Assembly: GCA_002419135.1 (NCBI GenBank)
Contig: DIFM01000001.1
Coordinates: 1 to 50,104, forward strand
Origin: Dehalococcoidia bacterium UBA5748
Lineage (GTDB): Bacteria; Chloroflexota; Dehalococcoidia; Dehalococcoidales; UBA5627
Length of the DNA stretch: 50,104 nucleotides
Direction: 5' to 3'
Position numbers and translations under genes: made by a program. Every line of letters begins with the position of its first letter. Positions within the stretch are counted from its first letter, which is position 1. Below, one piece after another: positions 23,833 through 31,369 of this stretch. The notes beneath the pieces are model-generated. The model saw only the letters and a program-made list of their open reading frames with translations, searched no databases and had not been told where the DNA came from.

Positions 23833-24078
23833 TTATAATTCCGTACTGCTTTCTTCTTCCGAGAATATTTTTTCTTTATACGCCGATACCCTGTGACAAA
23901 CAGGCCCATCGCATTTGAGACCGCTTAAAGCTTTTTTACTTTTCGGGTCGGCACTCATTCTGGCAAAGAAATCATAACCGGTGCATCTGGTCTTACCGTC
24001 TTTATAAAGGATGACGGTTACTTCGTCATTCATATCTTCGCAAAATATAGTGGTCGCCGTCAGTTGCCAGTCAGTCAT
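23833..24078 (-). CDS. Small hypothetical protein upstream of livG
   Basis: The 81-residue protein is soluble, with no signal peptide or membrane helix. Four Cys are present (FCEDMN, TRCTGYDFF, LKCDGPVCHRV), the last two as CDGPVC, which could form a metal or redox site. I do not recognise a family. It ends 15 bases before the livG start on the same strand, so it is probably co-transcribed, and the spacing suggests an accessory role for the transporter or for the flavoprotein encoded just upstream. Confidence 0.55.
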   Translation of the reverse strand: MTDWQLTATTIFCEDMNDEVTVILYKDGKTRCTGYDFFARMSADPKSKKALSGLKCDGPVCHRVSAYKEKIFSEEESSTEL

Positions 24079-24162
24079 ATTATTTCAAATTACCTCTTCT
24101 CGATTATACCCCATATATCCTTTGTTTAGCTACATTTAAGCCTGAAATAAATTCGGTCTGCC

Positions 24163-24738
24163 TTATTCATGATTGATATTGTTGCCAATATTAAAAGCGT
24201 CTCCGACGGACCTTCCGTAGCCGTAATATTTTGCAGCGGTGCCTCGTGAATATAATATCGGTCTAATTTTTTCCACATCCGGAACGCCTTCGGTAAGACA
24301 ATCCTCTGTAACATGCGTCTCTTCGATACTGCCGACAACAAGCGTATGGCTGCCTAAATTAAGCATATGTACAATTTTACATTCGAGGTTTACCGGGCAC
24401 TGCCGTATAAGCGGAGCGTTTTCGCATTTTCCGTAAAAAACTTCGAAGTCGCAGGCTGCAACCTTATCGGCATTCGCACCGGATATGATACCGCACAAAT
24501 CGGCTTCTTCCACTAATTGTTCACTTGGAATATTAACGGAAAAACAACCAGCGGGCTTGATTCCTTTCATAGTATAGCGTTGATGTCTTATGGCAACCGT
24601 CAGCATCGGAGGAGCTCCGCATGCCATCCCCCCCCAGGCAGCCGTCATAAAATTCGGTTTTCCGTCAACATTGACGCCCACTAAAAAAACCGGCTCCGGG
24701 AATACGAAAGTACTCGGTCCAAAAGTTTTTTTATTCAT
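24163..24738 (-). CDS. Flavin reductase-like FMN-binding split-barrel protein
   Basis: The 191-residue protein shows the flavin reductase-like pattern of anaerobes: PVFLVGVNVDGKPNFMTAAWGGMACGAPPMLTVAIRHQRYTMKGI at the N-terminus, then GCFSVNIPSEQLVEEADLCG and a C-terminal LVVGSIEETHVTEDCLTEG. It binds FMN noncovalently, and its electron partner is unknown. GGAGG lies about 10 bases before the ATG. It is 84 bases upstream of the small gene 23833-24078 and could head that minus-strand unit. Confidence 0.9.
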   Translation of the reverse strand: MNKKTFGPSTFVFPEPVFLVGVNVDGKPNFMTAAWGGMACGAPPMLTVAIRHQRYTMKGIKPAGCFSVNIPSEQLVEEADLCGIISGANADKVAACDFEVFYGKCENAPLIRQCPVNLECKIVHMLNLGSHTLVVGSIEETHVTEDCLTEGVPDVEKIRPILYSRGTAAKYYGYGRSVGDAFNIGNNINHE

Positions 24739-24848
24739 CGCAGGTTTACCTCCGTAATGTCCTGTATAATTTATAATATTGAGTTTTGACGCAAATTTAA
24801 CTATTCAACTGTACGGCTATTCCAACAGCAGATTATTCATCTTACGGG

Positions 24849-26411
24849 TTAACGAACCCGCTTCAGTTCTTTATACTTTTCTCTCAGTTTGACCTTTTCT
24901 ATCTTACCGGTGGCATTACGCGGTACTTTATCAAAGACTATTATTTTCGGCCGCTTATATTTGGGCAGCTTTTCTATACAATATGCTTCAATTTCTTCAG
25001 TGGTAATTCCGGCGCCCGGTTTCGGGTCGATTACAGCGACTGCAATTTCACCGAGCCTGATATCCGGAATACCGATTAAAGCCGCATCGTATACTTTGGG
25101 ATTAAAAAGCAAAACCTCTTCCACCTCTATCGGAAAGATATTCTCACCGCCGGTTATGATTAAGTCCTTTTTTCTGTCGACGTACCATATAAAACCGTCT
25201 TCATCCGTTTTTGCCAGGTCTCCGGTATGAAGCCACCCATCCTTTAATACTTCCGCCGTTTTTTGCGGATTTTTATAGTACTCCTTCATCAAACCGTTGC
25301 CTTTTACCAGCAACTCACCGACCATACCGGGAGGAACATCGTTGTCATTGTCGTCCACAATGCGAACTTGCCAGCCGTAACCGGGGTTACCTATAGCGCC
25401 TACCTTATGAATATTTTCGACGCCCAAATGCACACATCCGGGGCCGGTCGATTCGCTGAGCCCGTAATTGGTATCGTAAAGCATATCCGGGAAATAGGTT
25501 TTCCAGTGCTTTATCAGGCTTTCGGGGACCGGTTGTGCTCCGATATGCATCAATCGCCATTGCTCGAGTTTATAATCCTCTTTTTTAATTTCTCCGCTAT
25601 CCAAAGCCACCAGTATATCCTGTGCCCAGGGAACCAGCAGCCAGACTATAGTGCCCTTTTCATTGTGTACTGCCTCAAATATATAAGCCGGTTTGATTTC
25701 CCTCAGAAGCGTAGCCCTGCTTCCGCTATATAAACTGCCGAACCAGTGCATCTTGGCTCCGGTATGATACAAAGGAGGAATCAATATAAAATTATCATCT
25801 CTGGTCTGGCGGTGATGCATACTCTCCACAATAGCGGCATGTTCCATATTCTTGTGGGTAAGCAGTATCGGTTTCGGCTGCCCGGTAGTTCCGGAAGTAA
25901 AATACAATCCGCAAGGGTCATCCGGATTCAATTCCACATTCAGGGATTTTTCCGACGCCCGCAAAGTAAAATCATCTACAGTCTGCGCCCACTCGGGAGC
26001 GTCATCGCCCATATATATAAATTTCTTTACAGTCGTTAATTGCGTTCTGATTTCATTTAGGCGTTCGACAAATTCCGGCCCGAATAAAAAAGCCTTTGCC
26101 TCAGCTATTTGGGTACAGTATAAAATATCTTTGCTGACAAACCTGAAATTAAGCGGAACTGCCCAGGCTCCCGTGCGTATTATGCCGAAATATGCCACCA
26201 GCCAATCAATGGAGTTGGTCATCAGATGAACGACTTTATCGCCTTTGCGAATTCCCATATTATAGAGGGCATTGGCAATTTTATTGGAACGGTTATCGAA
26301 TTCCAGCCAGGTAATTTCATGCCTGTAATTCAGGCTGGGTTTCAATTCAACCAGGGCTACATCATCCGGATACAATTTAGCATTTTTTGCAAGCATATCC
26401 GATATGGTCAT
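24849..26411 (-). CDS. Acyl-CoA synthetase (AMP-forming, medium/long-chain type)
   Basis: The 520-residue protein carries FTSGTTGQPK (171-180), GLSESTGPG, GWLHTGDLAKTDEDGFIWYVDRKKDLIITGGENIFPIEVEEVL and the C-terminal catalytic Lys in PRNATGKIEKVKLR. It is shorter than the ligase at 14894 and closer to 4-coumarate/cyclohexanecarboxylate-CoA-type ligases. GGAGG lies upstream of the ATG. It follows the TRAP genes by 26 bases on the same strand, so it is probably in their operon and activates the acid taken up by that transporter. Confidence 0.94.
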   Translation of the reverse strand: MTISDMLAKNAKLYPDDVALVELKPSLNYRHEITWLEFDNRSNKIANALYNMGIRKGDKVVHLMTNSIDWLVAYFGIIRTGAWAVPLNFRFVSKDILYCTQIAEAKAFLFGPEFVERLNEIRTQLTTVKKFIYMGDDAPEWAQTVDDFTLRASEKSLNVELNPDDPCGLYFTSGTTGQPKPILLTHKNMEHAAIVESMHHRQTRDDNFILIPPLYHTGAKMHWFGSLYSGSRATLLREIKPAYIFEAVHNEKGTIVWLLVPWAQDILVALDSGEIKKEDYKLEQWRLMHIGAQPVPESLIKHWKTYFPDMLYDTNYGLSESTGPGCVHLGVENIHKVGAIGNPGYGWQVRIVDDNDNDVPPGMVGELLVKGNGLMKEYYKNPQKTAEVLKDGWLHTGDLAKTDEDGFIWYVDRKKDLIITGGENIFPIEVEEVLLFNPKVYDAALIGIPDIRLGEIAVAVIDPKPGAGITTEEIEAYCIEKLPKYKRPKIIVFDKVPRNATGKIEKVKLREKYKELKRVR

Positions 26412-26437
26412 TATTTATAGTGCCTCCGAAAGCGTCG

Positions 26438-27742
26438 TTAATAAGATGCTATACCGGGTAAAAATGTAGCGATTTTGGGGAATGCCAGCAGCAACGCCAC
26501 ACAAATAATTATCGCTATTAAGAACGGTATTATCCCTTTGAATATCGTTTCCAGGGATATTCCCTTTGTAATTCCCTTTATTACATATACATTTATGCCG
26601 ACCGGCGGTGTTATAACACCCATTTCCGTGACCAGTACAATAATAACACCAAACCATATCGGGTCAAAACCCATAGCCAGCACCAGCGGATAAATTATCG
26701 GAATAGTGAGTGTTATCATAGCCAGCGAATCCATAAACAATCCGCCGATAAGGTACATCAGAATAATCATGGCAATAACCGCAACGTCCGGTAAGCCGAG
26801 CCCGGATATCCAACCGGACAGCATATTGGGTATGGTAGTAACCGCTATGAAATGGCCTAAAATAATAGCGCCGGTAACAATAATCATTATCTCACAGGTT
26901 ACTTTTACCGTTTCTATGATGGCATCCTTAAATGCTTGCCACGACAGGTTGCGTCTGGCAATTCCTATTAACAACGCCCCGGCTGCCCCTACGGCGCCGG
27001 CTTGAACGGGACTAAACCATCCGGCAAAAAGACCGCCCATCACCAGGAAAAAAAGCAGCATCATTTCCGTAACACCGGATACGCCCGCCAGTTTTTCTTT
27101 AAAAGTGGTTGACTGCCCTGCCGGAGCCAGAGCCGGATTCCTGCGGACCATAACAGCCACTACAATAACGAACAGAGTGGCTAAAAGTATCCCGGGCAGT
27201 ATTCCCGCTAAAAATAAACTGCCGATAGATTGCTGCGTAAGAATACCGTAAACTATAAAAATAGTGCTGGGAGGTATTAGAATGCCAAGGCTGCCGGCCG
27301 ATGCCACACTGCCTGTAGCCAATGAATCGGCGTATCCGTATTTCTTCATTTCCGGAAGCGCCACTTTACCCATAGCCGCGGCAGTTGCGCTGGTTGAACC
27401 GCATATGGCGGCAAACCCGGCACACGCCATAATGGTTGCCATCGCCAGCCCGCCGCGCACGTTTCCCAGTAAGGTGTGACTGGCGGCATATAACCTGGTA
27501 CTGATTCCGGAAGCAAAAGCAATCGAACCCATCAACAGAAACATCGGTATTACGGTTAGCGAATACGATGAAAGGTTAGTAAATACATCTCTGGCAAGCA
27601 GGTTAAGTCCGGCGGTAGGACTTACCAGATAGCTGAATCCGGCAAATCCTACAAATGCCATGGCAAAACCGACCGGCATTCCCAGTATAAACAATACGAT
27701 AAGGAATATTATTCCTACAACACCGGCTACTAAAGGGTCCAT
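26438..27742 (-). CDS. dctM: TRAP transporter large permease DctM
   Basis: The 434-residue protein has about twelve hydrophobic segments. DctM features are GMPVGFAMAFVGFAGF (24-39), ATIMACAGFAAICGSTSATAAAMGKVALPEMKKYGY, GSLGILIPPSTIFIVYGILT and GVITPPVGINVYVIKG near the C-terminus. It is the Na+ or H+-coupled permease. The ATG immediately follows the dctQ stop codon with no gap, so translation is coupled. CoA ligase downstream. Confidence 0.96.
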   Translation of the reverse strand: MDPLVAGVVGIIFLIVLFILGMPVGFAMAFVGFAGFSYLVSPTAGLNLLARDVFTNLSSYSLTVIPMFLLMGSIAFASGISTRLYAASHTLLGNVRGGLAMATIMACAGFAAICGSTSATAAAMGKVALPEMKKYGYADSLATGSVASAGSLGILIPPSTIFIVYGILTQQSIGSLFLAGILPGILLATLFVIVVAVMVRRNPALAPAGQSTTFKEKLAGVSGVTEMMLLFFLVMGGLFAGWFSPVQAGAVGAAGALLIGIARRNLSWQAFKDAIIETVKVTCEIMIIVTGAIILGHFIAVTTIPNMLSGWISGLGLPDVAVIAMIILMYLIGGLFMDSLAMITLTIPIIYPLVLAMGFDPIWFGVIIVLVTEMGVITPPVGINVYVIKGITKGISLETIFKGIIPFLIAIIICVALLLAFPKIATFLPGIASY

Positions 27743-28240
27743 CTATCTATTTACAACTTTCATGATATTTTTTAGCATCTCCACTATTAATACAAAGCAA
27801 ACCGGAATACAACAAAAAGCAATAGCATAAACAAACGGATAAAAAGGAATGCGCGAAGTCATTGACACTTCACCGCTTTGTTGCAGATTGATTCCGTATC
27901 TGACGCTCTGCCATGCCAGCAGGGCAAAAAGGATAAACCCCAAAAGGGACGTGAGAACACCGAAGACAGCCCTTGCCCGTTTAGGTAAACGGGTAACAAA
28001 GAACTCTACCTGGATATTGCCGTGCTGTGCCTGGGTATAAGCCATACCGAAAGCGGTGATTATTATGCCCAGAAAAGCTACTATTTCAATGGCACCCGGA
28101 ACTGGCGTTTTAAAAATCTTTACTCCGATAATATCGGCAACCGTCAGAGCCAGCATTAAAACCACGCCTGCTCCGCCAATCCAGACTATCCAATTGCTTA
28201 TTAATTTCGCCCATTTATCCAATCTTTCTATAATAGCCAT
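27743..28240 (-). CDS. dctQ: TRAP transporter small permease DctQ
   Basis: The 165-residue protein has the four predicted membrane helices of DctQ, with the conserved VADIIGVKIFKTPVPGAIEIVAFLGII region near residues 30-56 and AYTQAQHGNIQVEFF near 67-81. It bridges DctM and the binding protein. The GGAGGAG ribosome site is about 14 bases from the ATG. A hairpin at 28260-28294 separates it from dctP. Confidence 0.94.
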   Translation of the reverse strand: MAIIERLDKWAKLISNWIVWIGGAGVVLMLALTVADIIGVKIFKTPVPGAIEIVAFLGIIITAFGMAYTQAQHGNIQVEFFVTRLPKRARAVFGVLTSLLGFILFALLAWQSVRYGINLQQSGEVSMTSRIPFYPFVYAIAFCCIPVCFVLIVEMLKNIMKVVNR

Positions 28241-28259
28241 AATAAAAACAAAAACTCCT

Positions 28260-28294
28260 CCTGCCCGTGCCTCGATATTACAGACACAGGCAGG
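28260..28294 (-). promoter_or_regulatory. Intercistronic hairpin between dctP and dctQ
   Basis: On the minus-strand transcript CCUGCCUGUG pairs with CACGGGCAGG over ten bases (one G-U pair) around a 15-base loop. No U-run follows. Such hairpins after binding-protein genes protect the upstream message and give higher levels of binding protein than of permease. Confidence 0.65.
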
Positions 28295-28325
28295 AATAGT
28301 GCATTCTAAACCTTTATTTCTTACT

Positions 28326-29492
28326 TTATGTCGCGGGAGGTGTAGTTAAAGGTATAACCTCCGATTCAACCCAGGCGACACTTTCTTCCATCGAAGGTGA
28401 TTTATCGCTCCAGTATCCTACCCTATCGAGTAAATACTGCTCATATTCATTTCCTGATAACCCGCTTGTGTTGAGTGTTTCGATTTGATTACCGACAAGC
28501 GGGGAAACAGCCGCCAGCCACGTAGCCATTTCGTCATCATCGACTTCAATGACTTCCCTGCCACTGCCGAGCTCAAGGAAGTAGTCAATGGCTACTTTAT
28601 CGTAATAATCCCATACCTTGCCATGCTTTTCTATCCATTCCTCGCTGACTTCGGTAAATACCTGCTGAACATCTTGCGGCATTTTGTTCCATTTGTCATT
28701 GTTGATTACAACGTACATATCGGTAGTGTAACCCAGTTGATAACAGTTGGTTACATACTTGGTAACCTCGGCATGATTCCAGCCTTTCAGTGTTTCTCTG
28801 GGAGTAAAACTGCCGTTAACGACCCCTTTTGACAGGAGTTCATAGGTTTCACCCTGAGAGGCACCGTAAGCCTGGGCGCCCAAGGCCTGTACTATCTTAG
28901 CTCCTACGCCGGTAGCACGAATTACCAAACCGTTAAAGTCTTGCAGTTGTCTCACAGCTTTATCTTTGGTGATGATAACACCGGGGCCGTGAGCATGGAA
29001 ATAAAGCGGATGTGTTTCATCCATTTCCGCGGGTTTAAATTCATTGTAATAATCGTTGGCAACCTTTGTTGCCACCCATCCGTTGGGATATTTGTGGGGT
29101 AAATCCACCAGTTCGTTAACGGGGAAACGCCCGACGGTATATGCAAAACAGGACATTCCGATATCGGATAGCCCGTTGACAACACCGTCATAGATTTGTG
29201 GGGCAGGAGTCAGGTTGCCTCCCGGGAAATAATCTATTTTTACCTGTCCGTCCGTGCGTGTTTCTATCTCTTTAATCCAGGCTTCCGCCAGTATGGAATT
29301 GAGATGCGTCGGTGGGAAAAAATTGCTGTATGTAAGATTTATTGTGTCCCCTGTATTGCTGCAACTGCTCCCGAAGAGGGACATCGCACCTCCAAAAGCA
29401 GAAAAACCGGCAGCTCCAACGAGTAATGCTCCGGTTCCTTTTAAAAAATCCTTGCGTGTAATGGTGTTCTTTTCATTACTTTCGTGAATCAT
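28326..29492 (-). CDS. dctP: TRAP transporter substrate-binding lipoprotein DctP
   Basis: The 388-residue protein has a Tat-like signal (TRKDFLKGTGALLVGAAGFSAFGG region, with RK in place of RR) and a lipobox FGSSC at Cys44. The mature part has LTYSNFFPPTHLNS, WIKEIETRTDGQVKIDYFPGG, and PQIYDGVVNGLSDIGMSCFAYTVGRFP, the DctP/TAXI-type start, and the conserved Arg of LVIRATGVGAKIVQALGAQ. Substrate type (acid) is inferred from the CoA ligase in the operon. Its ATG overlaps the stop of an upstream 26-codon frame (29489-29569). Confidence 0.94.
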   Translation of the reverse strand: MIHESNEKNTITRKDFLKGTGALLVGAAGFSAFGGAMSLFGSSCSNTGDTINLTYSNFFPPTHLNSILAEAWIKEIETRTDGQVKIDYFPGGNLTPAPQIYDGVVNGLSDIGMSCFAYTVGRFPVNELVDLPHKYPNGWVATKVANDYYNEFKPAEMDETHPLYFHAHGPGVIITKDKAVRQLQDFNGLVIRATGVGAKIVQALGAQAYGASQGETYELLSKGVVNGSFTPRETLKGWNHAEVTKYVTNCYQLGYTTDMYVVINNDKWNKMPQDVQQVFTEVSEEWIEKHGKVWDYYDKVAIDYFLELGSGREVIEVDDDEMATWLAAVSPLVGNQIETLNTSGLSGNEYEQYLLDRVGYWSDKSPSMEESVAWVESEVIPLTTPPAT

Positions 29493-29569
29493 TTGTAGCC
29501 ACCTTCCGGGAAAGACATATAGATGATGTTGTAGAAGATTTCTGTTCGGAAATAGTTGTTAATTTCCAT
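29489..29569 (-). CDS. Possible 26-residue leader peptide coupled to dctP
   Basis: An ATG at 29569 is preceded by AAAGGAGG at a spacing of about 9 bases. It opens a frame of 26 codons (MEINNYFRTEIFYNIIYM, then SFPEGGYK) whose TGA overlaps the dctP ATG (ATGA). The ribosome site is the best of this operon. The frame could be a regulatory leader peptide or a small membrane-associated peptide. No homologue is known to me, and dctP also has its own GGAAGG site inside the frame. Confidence 0.45.
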   Translation of the reverse strand: MEINNYFRTEIFYNIIYMSFPEGGYK

Positions 29570-29604
29570 TGCGCCATGCCTCCTTTATTTATTTTACGTT
29601 TAGA

Positions 29605-29647
29605 AAAACGTTTTCAGTATAATACCACCTGAACAGGATATTGTCTA
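29605..29647 (-). promoter_or_regulatory. Promoter with palindromic operator for the TRAP/CoA-ligase operon
   Basis: On the minus strand the -35 box is TAGACA (29647-29642), the spacer 17 bases and the -10 box TATTAT (29624-29619). AAAACGTTTT (29605-29614), a perfect palindrome with central CG as in LacI-type operators, lies right at the expected start site. Control by a LacI/GalR-like repressor is a guess from the operator form. Confidence 0.6.
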
Positions 29648-29715
29648 CAAACTATCATACAATAAATGTACAATTCTTCTTACGGCATTGTCATAATAAT
29701 AACTACAACAACATG

Positions 29716-30201
29716 CTAGACGCTGAACCGTAAGATACAACTTTGACCCCCGGCACAAATTTTTTCTTCGATTTTAAAACTAATATCGCCGCCGAATTCA
29801 TCTGCCCAGACCTGATATTCTCTTTCACAGATAAGAGAGCCTATTTTGGCAGACAGGTTTTCTCTTTTGGATTCGAGCAGCAAATTATGCCACGGACAAC
29901 TGCTGATAAATATTGAAAAGCTACCGTAATCCGTATTATCTTCTATTATGAAGGAGAAATCTTCCAACGAAAACTTTGTTCTCAGACATTCCATTAAATC
30001 TTTCAGTTCATTACCGGAATCAGCCAGCGGCTTTAGCATTCGTGCCTGAATTTTGGGCATTACTTCCCAGACTTTGGCATCCAGCTCCAGCGCTGTATCG
30101 AAATCATATTTTTCTTCCGTTTTCATAAACCACAAGCCGTCTGCGGCTGTGTAGCTTTTCTTAAAATATTCGATTATCTGCTTATCGGTGAAATTCAACA
30201 T
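29716..30201 (-). CDS. DUF6125-like protein (L-2-amino-thiazoline-4-carboxylate hydrolase-like)
   Basis: The 161-residue soluble protein begins MLNFTDKQIIEYFKKSYTAADGLWFMKTEEKYDFDTALELDAKVWEV in the region 1-47, which matches my memory of the DUF6125/ATC-hydrolase-like family common in anaerobic Chloroflexota and Deltaproteobacteria. Late Cys residues (SSCPWHNLLLESK near 101-113, and KICAGGQSCILRF near 146-158) suggest a metal site or disulfide. Function unknown. It stands alone between the TRAP promoter and the ior genes. Confidence 0.7.
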   Translation of the reverse strand: MLNFTDKQIIEYFKKSYTAADGLWFMKTEEKYDFDTALELDAKVWEVMPKIQARMLKPLADSGNELKDLMECLRTKFSLEDFSFIIEDNTDYGSFSIFISSCPWHNLLLESKRENLSAKIGSLICEREYQVWADEFGGDISFKIEEKICAGGQSCILRFSV

Positions 30202-30328
30202 TTTAGCCTGTCATATTTAATATTTTATCCAGAGCTGTGTGGCGTTATTATATAACTATATTATACGTGAATGCCACCTTAGTTTGAAGATTGCGGATAC
30301 CACAAATATGAATTACTGGGGTTTAAAA

Positions 30329-30763
30329 TTAAGCGTCGTCGCCCTGCTTGGTGGGAATGGTAACTCCTGTAGCCCTGGCAACGAGCTTGTTATCCTGATT
30401 GACCACAGTCACTTCGGTAAAACCGGCTTTCCTGCCGCTCTTGATTACCCTGCCCTCCGCTGTCAGCGTATCGCCGACTTTGGCGCTGGAGATAAAGTAG
30501 ACATTTAAAGTAGAGGCGACACTGGGATAAGCCATCGAGTTGGCGGCAGCCCCGAATGCCTGGTCTGCGATTGACATTATGATACCGCCGAACACAATGC
30601 CGTGGAAGTTCTGAAATTCAGGACGCATCATAAGGGAAACTCGTGAATATCCCTCCGATATTTCCAGTATTTCCGACTGCAAAAAAGAGGTTATCGGCTC
30701 GGTCTTGATTTTATCGGTTAATAAGGAGATTTGTTGCTCTTTGTTTTCTTTACTCGTTGGCAT
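30329..30763 (-). CDS. PaaI-like hotdog thioesterase
   Basis: The 144-residue protein has the hotdog signature NFHGIVFGGIIMSIADQAFGAAANS (near residues 53-77), with the HG-x-GG-x-D pattern of PaaI/YbgC-type thioesterases, and a basic-hydrophobic C-terminal strand region. It hydrolyses acyl- or aryl-CoA. It begins 15 bases after iorB, so IorAB and this enzyme probably work on the same aryl-acetyl-CoA or branched acyl-CoA. AAAGGAT precedes the ATG. Confidence 0.88.
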   Translation of the reverse strand: MPTSKENKEQQISLLTDKIKTEPITSFLQSEILEISEGYSRVSLMMRPEFQNFHGIVFGGIIMSIADQAFGAAANSMAYPSVASTLNVYFISSAKVGDTLTAEGRVIKSGRKAGFTEVTVVNQDNKLVARATGVTIPTKQGDDA

Positions 30764-30778
30764 TAATAATCCTTTTAA

Positions 30779-31369
30779 TTACTGCGGTTTAACTGATTGT
30801 ATCCCTGAGTCGAAAGCGGAGATATTGATAGCGACAATTTTTGCCGGCAGGCTTTTAATAATGCTCTCACGCCATACATTGCCTTCGATATCCAAAAACT
30901 GTGACAAACAACCAAGCATAAAGATATTTAACACCTTGATGTTGCCGATGGCTGCTGATTTTGTGCTTCCCTCTACGAAGTAAATACTATCTGTTTTCTG
31001 TTTAAGAAAAGATAATATTTCATTGTCGGACGGATATTCTTCCTTTCCGCAGCCGACGGAAAGCGGAGGCATTTCGCGATTGTTCAGTATCACAATTCCG
31101 CCCGGCTTCAAAAAATTAAAACACCTGGCGGCCTCCATCTTTTCAAACGATAGCACAATATCTGCCCGGTTTTCACCGATTAATGGAGAGTATATTTTAG
31201 GCGCCATACGTAAATGGCTGATAACACTGCCGCCTCGCTGTGCCATTCCGATTGTATCAGTCTTTTTTACATCGTATCCCGACGCGATAGCCGCATCCCC
31301 GATAATATTTCCGGCAAGTATTACCCCCTGCCCCCCGACCCCGGCAATGATAATGCTGTAGTTATTCAC
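30779..31369 (-). CDS. iorB: Indolepyruvate ferredoxin oxidoreductase beta subunit
   Basis: The 196-residue protein has IIIAGVGGQGVILAGNIIGDAA at the N-terminus and KKTDTIGMAQRGGSVISHLRM, the gamma/POR-type subunit pattern. Together with IorA it oxidises arylpyruvates (indolepyruvate, phenylpyruvate) to arylacetyl-CoA with reduction of ferredoxin. It starts with GTG and overlaps the iorA stop by 8 bases (GTGAATAA), showing translational coupling. Confidence 0.95.
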   Translation of the reverse strand: MNNYSIIIAGVGGQGVILAGNIIGDAAIASGYDVKKTDTIGMAQRGGSVISHLRMAPKIYSPLIGENRADIVLSFEKMEAARCFNFLKPGGIVILNNREMPPLSVGCGKEEYPSDNEILSFLKQKTDSIYFVEGSTKSAAIGNIKVLNIFMLGCLSQFLDIEGNVWRESIIKSLPAKIVAINISAFDSGIQSVKPQ

